Shown one piece after another: positions 22,991 through 37,080 of a DNA stretch of 64,000 nucleotides (its first letter is position 1; each line of letters begins with the position of its first letter). The stretch spans positions 868,001-932,000 of the forward strand of contig NW_027490134.1 in NCBI RefSeq assembly GCF_050948175.1. Reading direction: 5' to 3'. Origin of the DNA: Xylocopa sonorina. Lineage: Eukaryota; Arthropoda; Insecta; Hymenoptera; Apidae. A program made the position numbers and the translations under genes. The notes under the pieces were generated by a model. The model saw only the letters and a program-made list of their open reading frames with translations, made no database searches and was not told the DNA's origin.

Positions 22991-25900
22991 ATGCCACCAA
23001 AGCGAAATGCCACTGGTCGATCTACAAATCAAGCAAAAAGGAGAAGAGAAGAACGAGCTTCAGAAACAAGTGAGCAGAGACAAGCTAGACAAGAAAAGAT
23101 CGAGTTCACACTGCTCTTGCTCGATCATTGGAAACGAATGAACAGAGGCAAGCAAGGCAAGAAAGAGGTCGAGTTCACACTGCTCTTGCTCGATCATTGG
23201 AAACGAATGAACAGAGACAAGCAAGGCAAGAAAGAGGTCAAGTTCACACTGCTCTTGCTCGATCATTGGAAACGAGGGAACAGAGGCAAGCAAGGTAAGA
23301 AAGAGATCGAGTTCACACTGCTCTTGCTCGATCATTAGAAACGAGCGAACAGAGGCAAGCAAGGCAGCAAAGGAATCGAATTCGCAGAACATAGACAAGA
23401 CGCACGATATATACTGATTTGATTTCATGTGGTTTCAATTACAATCCCCTTTACAATTACGGTCTTCATCAAAGTGTAATTATTGGAAAAATGGATAAAA
23501 AGAGTACGTATTACGGTGCTCAAAAATTTAAAAATGAAGCTCCAGGTATGTGTTGTACAGGTGGAAAAGTAAAGTCAGCAGACTTGCGTTCACCACCTGA
23601 TCCATTATTAACTTTAGTATCAGGTGAAACAAGTAAATCAAAAATTATTTGAAAAATATACCCAAGTACAATTCATGCTTCCAAATGACATCGTTCGGAG
23701 CAACGAATATCGTTAGCGCAAAATATATGCCAACATTTAAAGTACAAAGGCAAATTTATCACCATGCTAGATCACTACTACCCTTGCCAAATGCTGATCA
23801 CAAATATCTTCAGATATATTTTATGGGAAATACTGACGAACAAATGAACAGACGGTTTCAACTGAATATGAGTAGTAATGAATTAATTAAATTATTTAAA
23901 ACTGCCATTGAACAACTGCCATCTGACGATTACAAAGTGATAATAAAGGCGGATAAAACACCTATTGGTCAACATCGAAGACAATTCATCGCACCAACGA
24001 TCGATGAAGTGTCAATTGTCATAGTTGATGAAGAATTTAATTCTCGCGATATAATTCTTCGTCGTAGAAATGGTGACGTCCAGCGTCAAGTATCAGAAAC
24101 GCATCGTTAATATGATGCATTACAATATCCCATTCTATTTTTGCAAGGAGAGGATGGATATCATTTTAATATTAATATGAGAAACCCTACAACTAATGTG
24201 GACATTCACAAAAAGGTCAGTGCTATGAATTATTATGCATATCAAACGATGATTCGTGAGAATGCTGATAATCATATATTGAAATATAGACAATTATTTC
24301 ATCAATACATTGTTGACATGTATGTATCTTAGTGAATTGGGAAAAATGGTCATTTTACCATCCACATTTACAGGCAGCCCAAGACATATGCATGAATATG
24401 CACAAGATGCAATGACGTATATTCGTGCATATGGTCGTCCAAATTTTTTCATTACATTTACATGCAACCGAGCATGGGATGAAACAAAGGAGCTTTTATT
24501 AATTGGACAATCACCATCAGATCGTCATGATATTTCTGCGCGTGTATTTAAACAAAAATTAAAATCTTTAATAGATTTTATTGTCAAACACTATGTATTT
24601 GGAGAGACGCGCTGTTGGATGTATTCCATTGAATGGCAAAAAAAGTAGTTTACCACATGCGCATATTTTAATATGGATGATGGGAAAGATAACACCAAAC
24701 AGAATTGATGAAATCATCTCTGCAGAAATACCAGACATTGAAATTGATAAAGATTTGCATGATATTGTCTCAAAAAATATGATTCATGGTCCATGTCGCT
24801 CACTAAATAATAATTCACCATGCATATCAGATGGAAAGTGCACAAAGCGGTATTCTAGAGACTTACTTGTTGAAAGTATTACAGGGGTTGATGGATATCT
24901 ACTCTATCGACGACGATCTACCGAAGATGGTGGAAAATCCATTAAACTAAAAGTACCCAACAATACTATTGATGTTGATAATCATTGGGTAGTACCATAT
25001 TCTCCATTACTACTAAAAACGTATAACGCACACATAAATGTTGAGTACTGCAATTCAGTGAAAGCTATAAAATATATTTGCAAGTATGTGAACAAAGGAA
25101 GCGATATGGCAGTGTTTGGAGTGGAAAATATAACTGTATCTAACGATGAAATCACCCAATATCAACTGGGACGCTAAACATGTAGTAATGAGGTTGCATG
25201 GCGTATTTTATCATTTTCCATTCATGAGCGATATCCAACGGTTGCTCATTTAGCAGTACATTTTGAAAATGGACAGCGTGTATATTTTACATCAGAAAAT
25301 GTACGTGCAAGAGCAATGTCACCACCGCCAACAACATTAACTGAATTTTTCACATTATGTAGAAATGATACCGTTGCAAGGACACTACTGTACTCTGAAG
25401 TACCAACTTATTTTACGTGGAATACATCAACAAGAAAATTTCAGCGTCGTAAAAAGGGTAAAACAGTACAAGGACACCTAATTTATATTCCACAAATGCA
25501 TTGGGTCGTCTGCACACTGTACATCCAAATAACGCAGAATGATTTTACCTATGATTATTATTAATCAATGTTTGTGGATCAATATCTTTCTAAGAATTAA
25601 AAACGGTCAATGGCCATGTATGTGCTACATGTCGTGAGGCTTGCCAGAAATGAAATCTCTTGGAAAACGATGCTCATTGGGATATTTCACTCGCTAATGC
25701 TTCTAATACAGCTCAACCACAGCAGATACGTACACATCATACTAACTACATGTTTTCCTGCTAATCCAAAGGATCTTTGGAAAAAATATAAAGACTATAT
25801 GAGCGAAGACATTTTACATCGCATGCGTAGATTAAATGCTAATCCCAACATTCAATGTACATCAAATATATACAATGAGGTATTGATTTTAATTGAGGAT

Positions 25901-27416
25901 GTATGTTTGACAATAGTCAACTAGTCACTGACAGAATTGGGAATGATTACTCTAAATAGATCTGGTAATGACATTTTCGATCGTGATGTACAACGAGAAA
26001 CGCACTTCAATGTTAATGAATTACAAACATTTGTTTGAATTAATCTGCCGAAATTGGTATTAGAACAACGAACAGCATATGATACAATTATAAATGCAAT
26101 ATATAACAAAAGTTGTGGTTTATATTTCTTAGATGCACCTGATGGCACTGGCAAAACTTTTCTTATTTTAATTATTCTGGCAAGAATAAGATCATAAAAT
26201 AATATTGCACTTGCTATTGCATCATTTGTTATTGCAGCAACTCTTTTGGACGGTGATCGAACAGCACATTCAGCATTGAAAATGCCATTAAATATGCAGA
26301 TAACTGAAACTCCAACATGTAATATTAGCAAATATTCTGGGATGGGAAAAGTACTAAGATCACGTCAGCTTAATAATATGGGATGAAAGCACCATGGCAC
26401 ACAAGAAATCATTGAAACGCACATTAAAAGATTTGAGAGGAAATAAGCAGCTCTTTGGTGGTGCATTCATTTTGCTAGCTAATGATTTTCGACAAACTTT
26501 ACCAGTTATACCACGTTCAGTACCTGCAGATGAATTGAATGCATGTCTCAAATCATCAGTTTTATGGCGGTATGTGGAGAAAATATCTTTAAAGACCAAT
26601 ATGCGTGTTCAATTACAACAAGATGAATCTTCTGAACCATTTACAAAACAATTATTAGATATTGGGAATGGTAAAATGGAAATAGATCAATCCACACACT
26701 GTATTACATTACCAGAAAACTTTTGTCACATTGTAAAATCCACTGATGAATTGATTGCCAAAGCTTTTTCAAATTTATCGCAGAATTATAAAAATAACCA
26801 ACGGGTTAGTGAGCGTGCTATATTGGCAGCTAAAAACATTGATGTGAATTTAATAAACTGCACAATTCAAATTAAAATACCTGATGAAGAAACAACATAT
26901 AAATGCATAGATACTGTTGTCAATCACGATGAATCAGTTAATTATCCAACAGAATTTTTTAATTCATTGGATCTACAAGGAATGCCACCACATATTTTAT
27001 CTTTGGAAATTGGTCCCCCAATCATCCTTCTACGAAATATAAATCCATCGCAAGTATGCAATGGGACTAGGCTATCAGTAAAAAAATTAATAAATAACAT
27101 AATTGAGGCAACCATTTTAAAGGGAAAACATCAAGGGGAACATGTGCTACTACCACGCAATCCAATAATACCAACGAATACTTCATTTGAATTCAAACGT
27201 CTACAGTTTCCGGTACGACTAGCCTTTGCAATGACCATTAACAAAGCACAGGAACAATCATTGCAAGTATGTGGATTAAATTTGGTAAATCCATGCTTCT
27301 CATATGGACAGCTGTACGTTGGGTGTTCTCGAGTTGGAAAACCTTCAAATTTATTTATTCTTGCACCAGATAGGAAAACAAATAATGTTGTATATTTACA
27401 AGCACTACTAAGATAA
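22991..27416 (+). pseudogene. Helitron Rep-helicase protein, multiply frameshifted
   Basis: In order: a basic N-terminus with 69-bp repeats (22,991-23,338); a Helitron-like N domain (EAPGMCCTGGKV at ~23,540 and YMPTFKVQRQIYHH at ~23,725); the Rep nuclease with NFFITFTCN, the HUH motif LPHAHILIWM (~24,655) and the tyrosine region KYICKYVNKGSD (~25,070); a PIF1-type helicase with Walker A DAPDGTGKTF (~26,130; the second position is usually Gly), NDFRQTLPVIPRS (~26,480) and a C-terminal VGCSRVG block (~27,325). The last 340 codons (26,394-27,416) are open. It would drive rolling-circle transposition if intact, but stops and frame changes disable it. Confidence 0.88.
23080..23375 (+). repeat. 69-bp in-frame tandem repeat in Helitron N-terminus
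   Basis: The motif GAGTTCACACTGCTCTTGCT recurs at a spacing of 69 bases (starts near 23,101, 23,170, 23,239 and 23,308), encoding a 23-residue unit. The array ends at an in-frame TAG (23,336-23,338) that interrupts the protein. Confidence 0.85.
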
Positions 27417-27693
27417 AGTTCACCATCAATCATCAAATATCATTCATTTCATGATGATATTTAATAATTACTTATATTATTGTTCAATTGAAATTCGTTT
27501 GCAATATTGTTTAATATCACAAGTGAAGAAGCATGTTTATTCTACCATCAACTATGTATATCTATGTTTTGTACATGTGTTATATTCAAATGACATATAT
27601 GTAGGGGTAATTTTATTGTTAATTTTCATTTTGATGTATTGTATACATTTGATCATTAATAAATTATATTTGAGGTATTAAAACTGCCTTTTC

Positions 27694-27729
27694 GTTCAGA
27701 GACAGCAACGTATGAACTGGTACAGCTAG
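27694..27729 (+). terminator. Helitron 3' terminal hairpin and CTAG end
   Basis: Stem GTTCA (27,694-27,698) with TGAAC (27,713-27,717), eight bases before CTAG. Helitrons use such a hairpin as the transposition terminator. Confidence 0.7.
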
Positions 27730-29099
27730 TATTACTTATACAATAAAAATTCATGCTGTTGCGTCCCTAACTTCGCCTTGTGTAATTTCTTAAACAACAT
27801 GCTGTCATCGTATTGAATATAACCCTCAACTGCATGAATTTGTAACGATGAATTAAAAAATATATATATAAAATAAATTTATATATTTTTATGATAAAGT
27901 AATTAAAGACTTTATGGGAAAAATCGCCGTATCGAGCTAGTTTATAGAAAATAATAAAATCGAGTTCTTGTATCTTTGTTTCGTGCCGGTGTATCTATTT
28001 TGGAATCAAAATAAATAACTTGCTTAGTTTGGTCATTTTTCATATTCGTTTATAATTTTTATAGAAACAGCATCCCCATTCGTAAATGTCAGTCTACGCC
28101 ACTACCACGCGTGTAGCTATGGTGAGCTAATAGTGTAATTGCCATGGCCATGTAGCCCGTGTGCTATATCGCGGTGCATTAATAGTGCCGTGTTACGAGT
28201 GTCGCCCCAGTACTAAGGGTATGCCGTTACGAGACTGAGTAGGTGCAGTGTATTAGCACAGTTCTACCGCGGAATTTGTTCCATCTGTTGTCATTGACGT
28301 GCCAATCGCTGGATGTTTGAGAGATTGTAGTGCATGAGGCAGACCTGTTTCTTATTATCGTCAAGGAGATAAATTTTCATTCCTCCCTTTTTGAACTTTG
28401 CTAATTATTGTTTGGATTTTTTGCCTTTTACGTATCTCTATGTCCGCATTGTGGATTCAACTTATGTATGATCTTTTTGGTCTTCATATTTTGCTACATG
28501 TAACATTATATATGGATTGCACTTTTGTTATGTAATGCTCAAATTTGTAATCCTCAGATTCTTTTACTCTTTGGTAAAGCAGCTTGTTTGATTAACATAT
28601 ATTTATTAGGCATAGATGTAAATAATTAGAAACATGCTATTAAGACGGTATTAAATATGTTGTTGCAATTATATATTTAAGTTCTAAAGACGTAGATGGA
28701 ATTAGTGTCCGATATTTTACGTGATCCAATTGACGTATCGAATAAGGCTATGAAATATGGAAACCTTTTACTATTCCTCGACCCCTTTCCATGTTAAATA
28801 AATGATTAGTTCTGCAAGACGAGAAGTCTGAATTAGTGAGATCCCTACGAACATAAGTAATTTGTAAGTAATACATTTTTTTTCTTTGAAATATTTGCTT
28901 TTGCATAGAATAGAACGTATAGATATAAATTCCTGTTTTATATCCATTTCGGTCCAATTCTATTCTCTTCTTCTATTCTCAGTTCCACATACTTATCCTT
29001 TATCACCATCATATATGTTGCATAAGTTTATAATAACTTTTTTGTCCTTAAATTTTGCGGATATTTCAATCAAATTTCCTTTGATTAAAAAAACTGAAA
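27730..29099. other. AT-rich region without a supported gene
   Basis: Contains a GC-richer island near 28,090-28,320 with no open frame of note. Short frames on both strands lack recognisable homology. Confidence 0.4.
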
Positions 29100-29103
29100 T
29101 TAA

Positions 29104-29319
29104 CACGTTCACGCCGGGGTGACCCACCGGTGGATCACACTTGACTGTTCCGTGAGGTGGCGTGACCCAACGGTGGGTCACACTTGACTGTTCCGTGGGG
29201 CGGCGTGACCTACTCGTGGGTCACGCGCTTTCAGAAAATTAGTCGTTAAAAAAAATAAGTGCTTGATGCAAGAAATGTGCGCTCAAAAAAACGTAGATTT
29301 TCGCCCCGTCGTGAACGTG
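29104..29319. mobile_element. piggyBac-type MITE
   Basis: 216 bp between TTAA (29,100-29,103) and TTAA (29,320-29,323). Terminal inverted repeats CACGTTCACGCCGGGG and, read from the other end, CACGTTCACGACGGGG differ at one position. The left part carries three ~46-bp subterminal repeats built on GTGACCCA-CGGTGGGTCAC palindromes. It has no coding capacity and would rely on a transposase in trans. The older piggyBac at 12,926 has related subterminal repeats. Confidence 0.9.
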
Positions 29320-29323
29320 TTAA

Positions 29324-30764
29324 AAAAGAGTGACACGTACCATTTCTTCGAAACGTTGTATCGTAATTTGCATCTGACTGTTTCGAAAGGCACACACATT
29401 ACTTAGCGTTTCCATTGATTCGGTCAGCAGAGTAAAGAAATATTCTACTTTCAATATCGTCGGCTCTTATCATTCTAAGGCAAATACATTCATCTTCCGA
29501 CATCGTGAACTCTGTTTTTTGGCTAAATTACAGAAAAACAAATATATTAAACATCGTAATATTAAATTTAACTTTGTTCATCGTTGCCTTGTTGGACACA
29601 TCCATAACAATATGCAGGGTGGGCAGAAATAATTAGCACCTCAAATATCCTTGAAACTATAAATTTCATATAAATTTTTGCTGATATAAAATTGCACAGT
29701 AGAAATGGGAGTTGGAAGTATGTTGGAAATTTGAAGGTTACCTTCATTTTTTAAAACGAACTAATATGTTTATGCTTCCGTAATACGATAGAGCATTTTA
29801 AAACGTGTTCAAAGACCTGTAATATGAAGCCATTGAAGGTTAGAAAAAGTAAAGGAAGGCGATAATACTTACGGATTGGTAGTAAATGAAACATACGTAT
29901 TGTAAACAATGGTGGAAGGAAGTGAATAGACACTGTTCGAAGGCCATTTGAATAGTTTGCAAGATAAGTTAAACATGATACCATTAGTATTGAAAAATCG
30001 ATTTGATTACGTTTGGTTAGGCTGTTCGTTTGTCGTCCATTTTATAAGTACTGAGCTGCGGATTCCTGAGGACAACTCACTAAATTGTTGAACTATGGAG
30101 GATTATCATTGTGAATTTGAATAAAAGAAGGTAATTAAATTCCATTAGATTGTAAACAAGTCTTAATATTTCTTTATAAATAGTAAGATAAAATACATAC
30201 CTCTCTGTTATTATTATTTCATAAAGAATTTTAATTGCAACTATATAGTTTACAACGATAAAAAATATTCATCAGGAAACTCTAAATATTAAATTAGAGA
30301 ACCAAGCAAAACATTTTCAATAATTACTAACATAAAAAATACTTGAACATTCCAATAAAAAGGTGTTCTAAACAGGAGTTAGAAAAATCAAACATTCAAT
30401 TTCAATAACAGAATGGATCTATAAGAGGTAAAATATTTTGAAAACTTTAATTACAGTCTTTAATACAAACAGTTGGACGGTGTTTTAATTTTTAAGAAAA
30501 TTGATGAAAGTTAACCATTTGAAATGGTCAGAATCTTTGCCGTTTGAGCAATAAGTGACGAACAAATAACTGCATAAATGACAGGCTTATAAACATATTG
30601 ATTAAATCTTATGCAGTCACGTTTTTAACCGAGTTACTAAATAATAATCAACACTAAGTCATCATTTAAGAACTTAAACGATTACACGTCGCATACATAC
30701 AAAAATATTGAAAACGTGAAATGTAAGTGGTTTATCAAAAATTCTTCTAAAAGTACGAGAGAAG
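29324..30764. other. AT-rich spacer before the satellite
   Basis: No open frame with recognisable content and no terminal repeats that I could pair. Sequence near 29,620-30,060 may be an old repeat, but this is not supported. Confidence 0.4.
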
Positions 30765-32058
30765 TAAGCAACTTCTAAAGTTTTAAGCAACGCGATGGCC
30801 CTTATCTGCCTGCGTTTCATAGTAAGAAAGTTCTGAAGTTCAATGAAATCAGATAGACCTCCTCGCTATCAACATTTCAAAGTAAGTTCTCAAATTCTGA
30901 GTTCAACGTTTAAAGCTATGTGTTTTCTATATATCTATGTAAAGTGATGGTCCCTATCAGTATAGGCGATTCAAAGTACGTAAGATGCAAAGTTCTATGC
31001 AACATGATGGCGCTCCTCATTTCTACGTTTCATAGTAAGCACTTTCTAAATTTCCATGCAACGCGATGCAGCTTCACAGTCCTAAGTTTCAAAGGAATGT
31101 CTAAATTTCCACGAAAAGGGTTGTCGTATTTGAGTGTCTACGTGTCAATGTGAACGGCTGGGAAGTTTTCTTGCAAGAAGATGGAGCATGTCGGTACTAT
31201 AATTCATCGTAAGTAATAAAAAATATTGTGTGCAACAAGATGGTGCGTCTCAGTTTCACGCTTCAAAGCAATTATGTTGTAATATTCTAAACATCGCATT
31301 AAGCTTACCTGCTTCTACATTTCAGAATAATGTAAATGCTACAATTCCTGCAACGGAATGGCCTTTCATCGTGTTTACGTTTCAGAGCAATAGAGTTGCA
31401 ATGCTCCATGCAATGCGGTGACGCATCTCATTTCAACGTTACAAAATAAGTAAGCACTAACGTTCTATGCATTGCATTATGCATATTTTCTACTACACTC
31501 CAAACGAATGCGAATTCTACAATTTCATTCATAATGTCTGCATGTTAAAGCAATAGAGTACTAATGCTTCATGCAATGCGATGACGCATCTTATTTCAAA
31601 GCTTCCAAATTAGTAGGCTGCAATCTCCTATGCACAGCAATATGCCGATCTGCTTCTATACTTCAAAAGAAAGTGAAATCTACAGTTCCTTGCAACGAGA
31701 TGGTGTTTCAGTGTCTGCGTTTTCAACGAGTATCGTTCTAATGTATTATGCATCGCTATGACGCATATAATTTGAACGTTTCAAAGTAATTAGGTTGAAA
31801 TGCTCTATGCGTCGCATTATACATACCTGCTACAGCACTTCAACAGAATGTGAATTCGACAGTAGCCTGCAATGAGGTGGCGTCTTGCAGTGTCTTCAAT
31901 GCAACGCAATGGGGTTTTATTGCTCCATGCAATATGATCCCTTTCGACTTTACGAAGAATGTAAGCAGTAACGATCTATGCATCGCATTATGCTTATCTG
32001 CTTCTACACTTTAAGGAAATGTGAAGTATACAGTCGCTTGAACGGTAGATGGAACGGT
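30765..32058 (+). repeat. Type 1 satellite, block 4 (forward)
   Basis: About seven degenerate units of the same ~178-bp satellite as blocks 1-3, in the same orientation, with landmarks CTCCATGCAATGCGATG and CTTATCTGCTTCTACACTT recurring. The first units (30,765-31,100) are the most degenerate. Confidence 0.85.
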
Positions 32059-32870
32059 TATTGCTCTGATATGCAGATACTATGAAGCGCCAACCCCTTG
32101 CATGGGAGTGTACAATTTACATTCCTTTGAATTCTAGAGGCAGATTGGCATAATGCTGTGCAATGAAGTTTCAGATTAATTACTTTGAAAAGTTGAAATG
32201 AGGTGCGCCATCACATTGCATTGGCATTCGACCTCTATTACCTTCAGAGGTAGACACTTTTAATCACCATCCTGTTGCACCGATCTGTAGAATTCACATA
32301 CCTATACAGTTTTGAAGCAGATATGCATACTGCTACGCATTGAAGATTACAGCATAGTTACTTTGGATGTTAGAATGAGATGCGCCTTTGCATTGCATGG
32401 AGCATTAGAACCCTATTGCAATGACACGCAGACATTATGAAGCGTCATTCCGTTGCATGGAACAGTATTATTCTCATTCCTTCGACTTGTGGCAGCAGGT
32501 GAGCATAATGCTATTCATAGAACATTCCAACCTACTTAATTTGAAACGTTGAAATGAGATGCACTATCGCATGGCATGGAGCATTAGACCTCTACTACTT
32601 TGACGCGAAGAATCTTTGAAGTGTCATGCTTTTGCATGGAACTGTAGAATTCACATTCCTTGCAGGTGTGGAAGCAGAAAAGCGTAATGCTATGCTTAGA
32701 AGATTGCAGCTTACTTAATTCGAAACGCTGAATTGGGATGACCCATCGCATTGCATGGAGCATTGGAACTCTTTTATTTTGGGACTTCGATATGTAGACA
32801 ACTAGAAACACTATTCCGTAGCAAGAACGTGTGGGCTTTATATTCTTTTGAAATGTTGAAGAGATATACA
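32059..32870 (-). repeat. Type 1 satellite, inverted block
   Basis: The same monomer in reverse complement (for example GAAATGAGATGCGCC and GCATGGAGCATTAGAAC). The switch occurs within one unit near 32,058, between sequence matching CAGTTCCATGCAACGG and sequence matching the inverse of the neighbouring segment. About 4.5 units. Confidence 0.85.
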
Positions 32871-35800
32871 TAACGCGCTACATTGAAATTACATCTTATC
32901 ATGAAACATAAAATTCATATGCGATATCGCTTTTTATGAAGAATTAGAACTCCAGTGTTTCGGTACGTAGACTGCTAGAAACGCAATTCCTTAGCTAGAA
33001 AGTGCGGGCTTTACATTCATTTGAAATGTTGACGAGATAGATATAACGCGTTTCATTGAATATTACATCTTAGCATGAGATACATAAATGAGAAGGGATA
33101 CCGCGTTTTAAGAATAATTAGAACATTATTGCTACGATATCTAAATATCTAGAAACGCTATTCCATAGCAAGGTAGTGAAGCATTTACATTCCTTTGTAG
33201 TGTAGACGAGATATGCATAGCGCGTTGCATTGATATAACATCTTATCATGAAACATACAAATGAAATGCGATATCGCGTTTTATGAAGAATTAGAGCTGT
33301 ATTGCTTCGAAACATAGACATCTAGATACGCTATTCCGTAGCAGAGAAGTGTGGGCTTTACATTCTTCTGAAGTGTAGACGAGATATACATAACGCGTCG
33401 CATTGAATATTACATCTTAGCATGAGACATAGAAAAACGATGCTATATCGCGTTTTGTGAAGCACTAGAACTCTACTGCTTCGAAACGTAGGCATCTGGA
33501 AACGCTACTTCCTAGCAAGGAATTGTCGCATTTACATTCATTTGAAGTGTAGATGAGGTATACAAAACACTTCGCAATGAATATTATGTCCTATTATGAA
33601 ACATAGAAATGAGATGCGATATCGCGTTTTAAGAAGCACTTGAACTCTATTGTTTCGATACGTAGACATCTACAAACCCTACTTCCAAGCACGGAAGTGT
33701 CGCATTTACATACTTTTGAAGTGAATACGAGGTATACATGACACTTCGTAATGAATATTATATCTTATCATGAAACATAGAAATGAGATGCGATATCGCG
33801 TTGTACGAAGCATTAGAACTCTATTTCTTCGACACGTAGACATCTGCAAACGCTATTTCCTAGCAAGGAAATGTCGCATTTACATTCTTTTGAACTGAAT
33901 ACGAGGTATAGATGACACTTCGTAGTGAACATTATATCTTATCATGAAACATAGAAATGAGATGCGCTATGGCGATTGAAGAAGCATTAGAACTCTATTG
34001 CTACGATACGTAGACATCTGGAAACGCTATTTCCTAGCAAGGAAGTGTCGCAATTACATTATTTTTGAAGTGAACACGATGTATACATGACACTTCGCAT
34101 TGATTATTATATCTTATCATGAAACATAGAAATGAGATGCCTAATCTCGTTTTAAGAAACATTAGAAATCTATTGCTTCGATACGTTAACATCTGCAAAC
34201 GCTATTTCCTAGCAAGAAAGTGTCGCATTTACATCCATTTGAAGTGTATACAAGGTATACATATCACTTCGCAATGAATATTATATCTTATCATGAAATA
34301 TAGAAAGGAGATGCGATATCGCATTTTAGGAAGCATCAGAACTATACTGCTTCGATACGCAGACAGCTGCAAGCGCTACTACCTAGCAAGGAAGTGTCGC
34401 ATATACATTCATTTGAAGTGCAAACGAGGAAAACATAACACTTCGCAATGAATATTATATCTTATCATGATACATAGAAATGATATGCGATATCACGTTT
34501 TAAGAAGCATTGGAACTAAATTGCTTCGATACGTAGAAATCTGCAAACGCTACTTGCTAGCAAGGAAGCGTCGCATTTACATTCTATTGAAGTGAAATCG
34601 AGGTATACATGACACTTCGCAGTGAATATTATATCTTATCATGAAACATTGTATTGAGATGCGATATCGCATTTTAAGAAGCATTAGAACACTATTGCTT
34701 CGATAAATAGACATCTACAAACGCTACTTCCTAGCAAGGACGTGTCGCATTTACATTCCGCAATGAATGTTATATCATTTCAGGAAACATAGAAATGAAA
34801 TGCGATATGACGATTTAAGAAGCATTAGAACTCTATTGCTTCGATAAGTAGACATCTGCAAACTCTATTTCCTAGGAAGGAAGTGTCGCATTTACATTCA
34901 TTTGAAGTATATGCGAGATATAAGTGACACATCGCAAAGAATATTATATCTTATCATGATACATAGTAATGAGATGAGACATCGCGTTTTAAGAAGCATT
35001 GGAACAATATTACTGCGAAACGTAGACATCTGCAAACGCTACTCCCTAGCAACGAAGTGTCGCATTTACATTCTTTTGAACAGAATACGAGGTATACATG
35101 ACACATCGTAATGACTATTATATCTTATCATGAAACATAGAAATAAGATGCGATATCGCTATTTAAGAAGCATTAGAATTCTATTGCTTCGATACGGAGA
35201 CATCTGCAAACGCTATTCCATAGCAAGGAAGTGTCGCATTTACATTCATTTGAAGTGTAGACGAGGAATACATAACACTTCGCAATGAATATTATACCTT
35301 ATCATGGGACATAGAAATGAGATGCGATATCGGGTTTTAAAATGCATTAGAACTCTGTTGCTACGATACATAGGCATCTGCAAAATCTATATCCTAGCAA
35401 GGAAGTGTTGCATTTACATTCTTGTGAGGTGAAAACGAAGTAGACATAACACTCCACAATGAATATTATATCTTATCACGAAACATAGAAATGAGATGCG
35501 ATATCACGGTTTAAGAAGAATTAGAACTCTATTGCTACGATACGTAGACATCTGCATACGCTATTTCCTTGCAAGGAAGTGCCACATTTACATTCTTTTG
35601 AAGTGAATACAAGGTGTATATAACACTCCACAATGAATATTATATCTTATCAAGAAACATAGAAATGAGATGCGATATCGCGTTCCAAGAAGCATTAGAA
35701 CTCTATTGCTACGATACCCATACATCTGCAAACGCTATTTCCTAGCATGCAAGAGTCGCATTTACATTCTTTTGAAGTGAATACGAGGTATACATAACAC

Positions 35801-35999
35801 TGCACAATGAATATTATATCTTATCATGAAACACAGAAATGAGATGCGATATCGCTATTTAAGAAGCATTAGAACTCTATTGCTTCTATACGGAGACATC
35901 TGCAAACGCTATTTCCTGACAAGGAAGTGTCACATTTACATTCTTTTGTATTGAATACGAGGTATACATGACACTTTGCACTGAATATTATATCTTATT

Positions 36000-37080
36000 A
36001 TGCAATACAGAAATGAGATGCGATATCGCTATTTAAGAAGCATTAGATCTCTATTGCTTCGATACGTAGACATCTGCCAACGAGACTTCCTAGCAGGGAA
36101 GTGTCGGATTTACATTCTTTTGAAGTGAACACGAGGTATTCATGACACTCTGCAATGAATATTATATCTTATCATGAAACATAGAAATGCGTTGCGATAT
36201 CGCGTTTTAAGAAGCATTAGAACTCTATTGCTACGATAAGTAGACATATGCAAAATCTATTTCCTAGCAAGGCAGGGTCGCATTTACTTTCTTTTGAAGT
36301 GAATGCGAGGTATAAGTGACATTTCGCAATGAATATTATATCTTACCATGAAACATAGGAATGGGTTGCGATATCGCGTTTTAAGAAGCATTAGAACTCT
36401 ATTGCTACGATAAGTAGACATATGCAAAATCTATTTCCTAGCAAGGAAGTGTCCCATTTACATTCTCTTGTAGTGAATTTGAGGTATACATAACACTCCC
36501 CAATGAATATTATATCTTATCACGAAACATCAAAATGTGTTGCGATATCGCGATTTAAGGAGCATTAGAACTCTATTGCTTCGAAACGTAGACATCTGCG
36601 TACGCTATTTCCCAGCAAGGAAGTGTCGCATTTACATTCCTTTGAAGTGAATACGATAATTACATAACACTGCACAATGAATACTATATCTTATCATGAA
36701 ACGTAGAAATGGGATGCGATATCGCTATTTAAGAAGCATTAGATCTCTATTCCTTCCATACGTAGACGTCAGCCAACGAGATTTCCTAGCAGGGAAGTGT
36801 CGGATTTACATTCTTTTGAAGTGAACACGGGGTATTCATGACACTCTGCAATGAATATTATATCTTATCATGCAACATAGAAATGGGTTGCGATATCGCG
36901 TTTTAAGAAGCATTAGAACTCTATTGCTACGATATGTAGACACAGGCAAAATCTATTTCCTAGCAAGGCAGTGTCGCATTTACTTTCTTTTGAAGTGAAT
37001 GCGAGGTACAAGTGACATTTCGCAATGAATATTATATCTAATCATGAAACATAGGAATGGGTTGCGATATCGCGTTCTAA
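36000..37080. repeat. Higher-order repeat, ~698 bp (four monomers)
   Basis: Diagnostic variants GCCAACGAGA-TTCCTAGCAGGG and TATTCATGACACTCTGCAATG occur near 36,080 and again ~698 bases later. The TTTACTTTCTTTTGAAGTGA variant behaves the same way. The period equals four monomers. Confidence 0.7.

Larger units (their letters stand above)
22354..27729 (+). mobile_element. Helitron with both termini, coding region decayed
   Basis: The left end begins TCTATTATGTATATAAAAAT followed by a (TGTC)n-like stretch, typical of insect Helitron 5' ends. The right end is CTAG (27,726-27,729) preceded by a 5-bp hairpin (27,694-27,717). Host A lies before the left TC and host T after CTAG, matching A-T target insertion. 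Between them is a broken Rep-helicase gene. About 5.4 kb, close to full length. Confidence 0.85.

Noticed and set aside
32584..33321. Short frames within the satellite
   Set aside because: They consist entirely of satellite monomers and vary in phase from unit to unit.
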